Part shown: positions 61,666-64,000 of the stretch, one piece after another | Layout: the number at the start of each line of letters is the position of its first letter | Position numbering within the stretch: position 1 is the stretch's first letter | DNA from: Devosia sp. 2618 | GTDB taxonomy: Bacteria; Pseudomonadota; Alphaproteobacteria; Rhizobiales; Devosiaceae | Assembly (NCBI RefSeq): GCF_040546815.1 | Contig: NZ_JBEPOO010000001.1 | Span: 3,472,001 to 3,536,000, forward strand | Reading direction: 5' to 3' | Length of the DNA: 64,000 nucleotides | The notes under the pieces: generated by a model | What the model was told of the DNA's origin: nothing | Databases searched by the model: none | Seen by the model: only the letters and a program-made list of their open reading frames with translations | Made by a program: the position numbers and the translations under genes

Positions 61666-61732
61666 AGGGCGGGGGCGGAGTGCCAGCAAGAAGGCTGTGG
61701 CGCTGACCGTTGGGCGCTGGAGTTGACCGCCG

Positions 61733-62782
61733 ATGACGACCAAGCAAATCCGCACCATGGAAGAGTTCGCCAAGGCCGTGGGCCTGTCGCGGCCGACCGT
61801 GTCGAAGTATTTTCAGGACGCGAGTTCGGTGCGGGTGAAGGTGCGCGAAAAGATCGAGGCCGGGCTGGCCGAAACCGGCTTTCGGCCCAATATTTTTGCG
61901 GTCAATCTCAACCGTCGGCGCTCCAAGATCATCGGCCTGATTTTTCCCAGTTCGCTGGATTCGTTCTATATGGGCCTGCGCCGACAGATCGAAGCCGAGG
62001 CCAGCGCGGCGGGTTATCTGACCTTTGTGTTCAGCTCTGACGGCAAGGCCGAGCTTGAGGCTGAGGCCATCGAGAGCCTCACCGCGCTCAATGTGGCCGG
62101 GGTCATCATGGCGCCTGTCGCCATCGGCAAGCAGAAGATCCACCACGACAAGATCAAGGCGCTGGCGCGCAACATTCCCATCGTTTTCATCGACGCGCCG
62201 TTCGACGAGGAAGAAGCGTTCATCGGCACCAACAATGCCCAGAGCATGGCGCTGATCACCGACTATCTGACACGGCTTGGCGATCGGCCGGCCTATTTCG
62301 ACATGCCTTGGGTGACCACCAATGGCATCGAGCGGCGCACTGCCTATGCGGCGACCATGGAGCGGCGCGGGCTTGAGCCGCTGTTTATCGAGCTTGAACC
62401 GGCCGACACCTGGGATTTTGAGCGCACGGCGTTCGACCAGACCAACACGATCCTGTCGCGCGGCGGTTTTCCCAGCAAGATCATCCTCTGCGCCAATGAC
62501 CGCGTGGCCTTTGGCGTCTTGGCGGCGGTCAATCAGGCAGGGCTCAAGGTGGGCATCGGCCCTGATTGCGACCTGCGGGTCGCGGGTCACGATAACCAGC
62601 CGTTCAGCGACTATATCTGGCCGCCGCTGACGACGGTGTCGCAGAACACGACGGAGATGGGTCGATTGGCGATTACCCTGCTGCTGTCCAAACTCGATAG
62701 CAGCAGGGTGTTTGAAGATCCGCGGATGCAGGGCCATCATATTCTGCTCAATGCCGAACTGGTGCTGCGCGCATCGGCCTAG
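61733..62782 (+). CDS. LacI-family transcriptional repressor
   Basis: 349 aa: N-terminal HTH (MEEFAKAVGLSRPTVSKYFQDASSVRVKVREKIEAGL, about 9-45) and hinge (RRRSKIIGLIFP), then a periplasmic-binding-like sensor domain with the conserved ILCANDRVAFGVL and VAGHDNQPFSDY. Divergent from the PfkB/GatZ pair and convergent with the ABC operon 9 bp away. Likely inducer is the imported sugar. Confidence 0.92.
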   Translation: MTTKQIRTMEEFAKAVGLSRPTVSKYFQDASSVRVKVREKIEAGLAETGFRPNIFAVNLNRRRSKIIGLIFPSSLDSFYMGLRRQIEAEASAAGYLTFVFSSDGKAELEAEAIESLTALNVAGVIMAPVAIGKQKIHHDKIKALARNIPIVFIDAPFDEEEAFIGTNNAQSMALITDYLTRLGDRPAYFDMPWVTTNGIERRTAYAATMERRGLEPLFIELEPADTWDFERTAFDQTNTILSRGGFPSKIILCANDRVAFGVLAAVNQAGLKVGIGPDCDLRVAGHDNQPFSDYIWPPLTTVSQNTTEMGRLAITLLLSKLDSSRVFEDPRMQGHHILLNAELVLRASA

Positions 62783-62791
62783 ATGGGCGGC

Positions 62792-63541
62792 CTAGCCGCC
62801 CACCATCAGCTTGACCACTTCGTCATGCGTCGTTTCGGAGATCTTGCGCTCGCCCGCCTGCACGCCGCGCCGCAGCACGACGATGCGGTCGGACACGGCA
62901 AAGATGTCCTGCAGATTGTGCGAGATAAAAATCACGCCACGACCCTGCGCCTTAAGCTGATGGATCAATGACACCACCTTGCGCTGTTCCGGCACGCCGA
63001 GCGCGGCCGTGGGTTCGTCCATGATCAGGATCTGGGCGTCCCAATAAACGGCACGACCGATGGCGACGGCCTGACGTTGGCCACCCGAGAAGTTGCTGAC
63101 CGGGGCTTCCATGCGGTTCACATGGAAATCGAGCAGCGCCATGGTCGACTTGGCTGCGTCAGCCATCTTCTTGCGGTCGAGCACCGGCAGGAAGCCAAAG
63201 GCTTTGCGCATCGGTTCGCGGCCGAGGAAGATATTGGCGCCGATGGAGAGATTATCGGCCAGGGCCAGGTCCTGGTAGATGGTCTCGATGCCCTTGTCGC
63301 GCGCCTCTTGTGGCGTCGAAAAGCTCACCGGCTCACCCCGCAGACGAATTTCGCCGGAGGAGGGTTTGTAGACGCCCGAGATGGCCTTGATCAGCGTGGT
63401 CTTGCCCGCGCCATTATCACCGGCAAGCGCCACCACTTCACCGGGTCGCACGACCATGGAGAAATCGCGAAGCGCCTGCACTGCGGCAAAGTTCTTGGAC
63501 AGATTGCGGATATCGAGCAGCGGCTCAGCAGTATTACTCAT
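62792..63541 (-). CDS. Ribose-type sugar ABC transporter ATP-binding protein (single domain)
   Basis: 249-aa ATPase with one nucleotide-binding domain, unlike the double-domain RbsA. Walker A GDNGAGKTTLIK near 41, IYQDLALADNLSIGANIFLGRE, signature NFSGGQRQAVAIGRA, Walker B ILIMDEPTAALGV and the FISHNLQDIFAVSDR tail. Works with the permease upstream and a binding protein beyond the right edge. Overlaps the permease by 8 bp. Confidence 0.92.
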   Translation of the reverse strand: MSNTAEPLLDIRNLSKNFAAVQALRDFSMVVRPGEVVALAGDNGAGKTTLIKAISGVYKPSSGEIRLRGEPVSFSTPQEARDKGIETIYQDLALADNLSIGANIFLGREPMRKAFGFLPVLDRKKMADAAKSTMALLDFHVNRMEAPVSNFSGGQRQAVAIGRAVYWDAQILIMDEPTAALGVPEQRKVVSLIHQLKAQGRGVIFISHNLQDIFAVSDRIVVLRRGVQAGERKISETTHDEVVKLMVGG

Positions 63542-64000
63542 CGAGGCGACCTCCGCTGAACCGGCGTTGTGCCTGGTCGATCAGAACCGAAATGATGATG
63601 ACGACGCCGACACTGATGAACTGCCAGAACGGCTCGACATTGACGAAAACCAGACCGTACTGGATGACCGCGATCACCAGCGCCCCGGCGAGCGTGCCGA
63701 AGATGGTGCCCGAGCCACCAAAGAGGCTGGCGCCACCGATGACCACCGCCGCAACGCTATCGAGCAGCAGGGGTTCGCCGGCCTGTGCGGCACCGGCACT
63801 GAAGCGGGCCGAATAGAGCACGCCGGCGAGACCGGCGCACATGGCGGAGAGGATATAGAGGCGCAGCAGATGCCACTTGATGTCGATACCGGCGCGGCGT
63901 GCCGCCTGGGCATTGGCGCCGATGGCGTAGTTGTGCTGGCCGAACCGGGTCTGGCTGAGTAGGTAATGCATCACCAGAACGAAGATCAGCGTGACGATGA
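63534..64000 (-). CDS. Ribose-type sugar ABC transporter permease (N-terminus cut by window edge)
   Basis: The open frame continues through the right edge; 155 codons of the C-terminal half are visible. SQTRFGQHNYAIGANAQAARRAGI and ADSVAAVVIGGASLFGGSGTIFGTLAGALVI-like segments are the RbsC/BPD_transp_2 signatures, with about four membrane helices. Inner-membrane channel of the sugar importer. The substrate is inferred from the neighbouring tagatose-type genes. Confidence 0.92.
   Translation of the reverse strand, partial: IVTLIFVLVMHYLLSQTRFGQHNYAIGANAQAARRAGIDIKWHLLRLYILSAMCAGLAGVLYSARFSAGAAQAGEPLLLDSVAAVVIGGASLFGGSGTIFGTLAGALVIAVIQYGLVFVNVEPFWQFISVGVVIIISVLIDQAQRRFSGGRLDE

Noticed and set aside
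1..64000. CRISPR array, prophage, integron or insertion sequence
   Set aside because: No regularly spaced repeats, integrase, transposase, phage structural genes or target duplications were seen; the repeats present are short REP-like hairpins.

Overview
The window is a high-GC (about 63% by eye) stretch of alphaproteobacterial chromosome. The order lptC-lptA-lptB-rpoN-hpf-ptsN, the cnoX/LON-domain/Trm112 run, DUF1150 beside a small heat-shock gene, and REP-like inverted repeats of the CCTCGTGG...CCATGAGG type all fit Hyphomicrobiales; a Devosia-like organism is my best guess, but no 16S gene is present to confirm it. No prophage, transposase, CRISPR array or replication origin was found. No gene-free stretch exceeds 300 bp; the longest (13805-14079, 9386-9652, 36899-37148) are described under their features.

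Region by region. 1-9.4 kb: a minus-strand translation block rpmI-rplT-(terminator)-pheS, followed not by pheT but by a small unknown gene and an ASCH domain fused to a DEDD exonuclease that runs off the left edge; then a SmvA-like efflux pump with a divergent TetR, a secreted small protein, a glycosyltransferase, an I78-type lipoprotein, and an Hsp20-DUF1150 pair behind a likely ROSE RNA thermometer. 8.3-13.8 kb: the conserved envelope/nitrogen block ptsN, hpf, rpoN, lptB, lptA, lptC, plus an RNase D-like enzyme. 14-29.8 kb: tRNA-Leu(CAG), a GFA protein, an NDUFA9-like protein, a YqjI-like PadR regulator, a 974-aa FAD/Fe-S D-2-hydroxyacid dehydrogenase, an RNA m5U methyltransferase, a scar made of two gene tails, a four-gene ArsR/DUF1801/SRPBCC operon, several oxidoreductases, a lytic transglycosylase, a PDZ protein with a very acidic tail, and tRNA-Gly(GCC).

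30-43.2 kb: cnoX, a LON-domain protein, Trm112 and an ABC exporter in one overlapping run; acuI; an ArsR plus CDF metal-efflux unit with a clear operator; cardiolipin synthase; and a compact gnd / ROK kinase / GH15 glucoamylase operon that could take cytoplasmic glucan to glucose 6-phosphate and pentose phosphates. 43.3-49.1 kb: an iron-siderophore uptake operon (ATPase, two FecCD permeases, two tandem paralogous binding proteins, a Suc_Fer-like ferredoxin/reductase) preceded by a TGA-N9-TCA (IRO/RirA-like) box.

49.3-64 kb is a sugar-acid and sugar catabolic island: uxuA; SDR-GMC-SDR; a five-gene operon (Gfo/Idh/MocA, TIM-barrel isomerase, hydrolase, pentulose-phosphate epimerase, ROK kinase) facing its ROK repressor across a palindromic operator; a GatZ/KbaZ-like protein with a PfkB kinase (the pair used for D-tagatose breakdown in Agrobacterium), a divergent LacI regulator, and the start of a ribose-type ABC importer cut by the right edge. 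uxuA shares an 18-bp promoter element containing the palindrome CTAACATGTTAG with the distant FAD/Fe-S dehydrogenase at 16.8 kb, which points to common control. The points most worth following are the ASCH-exonuclease fusion, the shared operator, the unassigned five-gene sugar operon, the tandem siderophore-binding proteins, the ROSE element, and the gene-tail scar.
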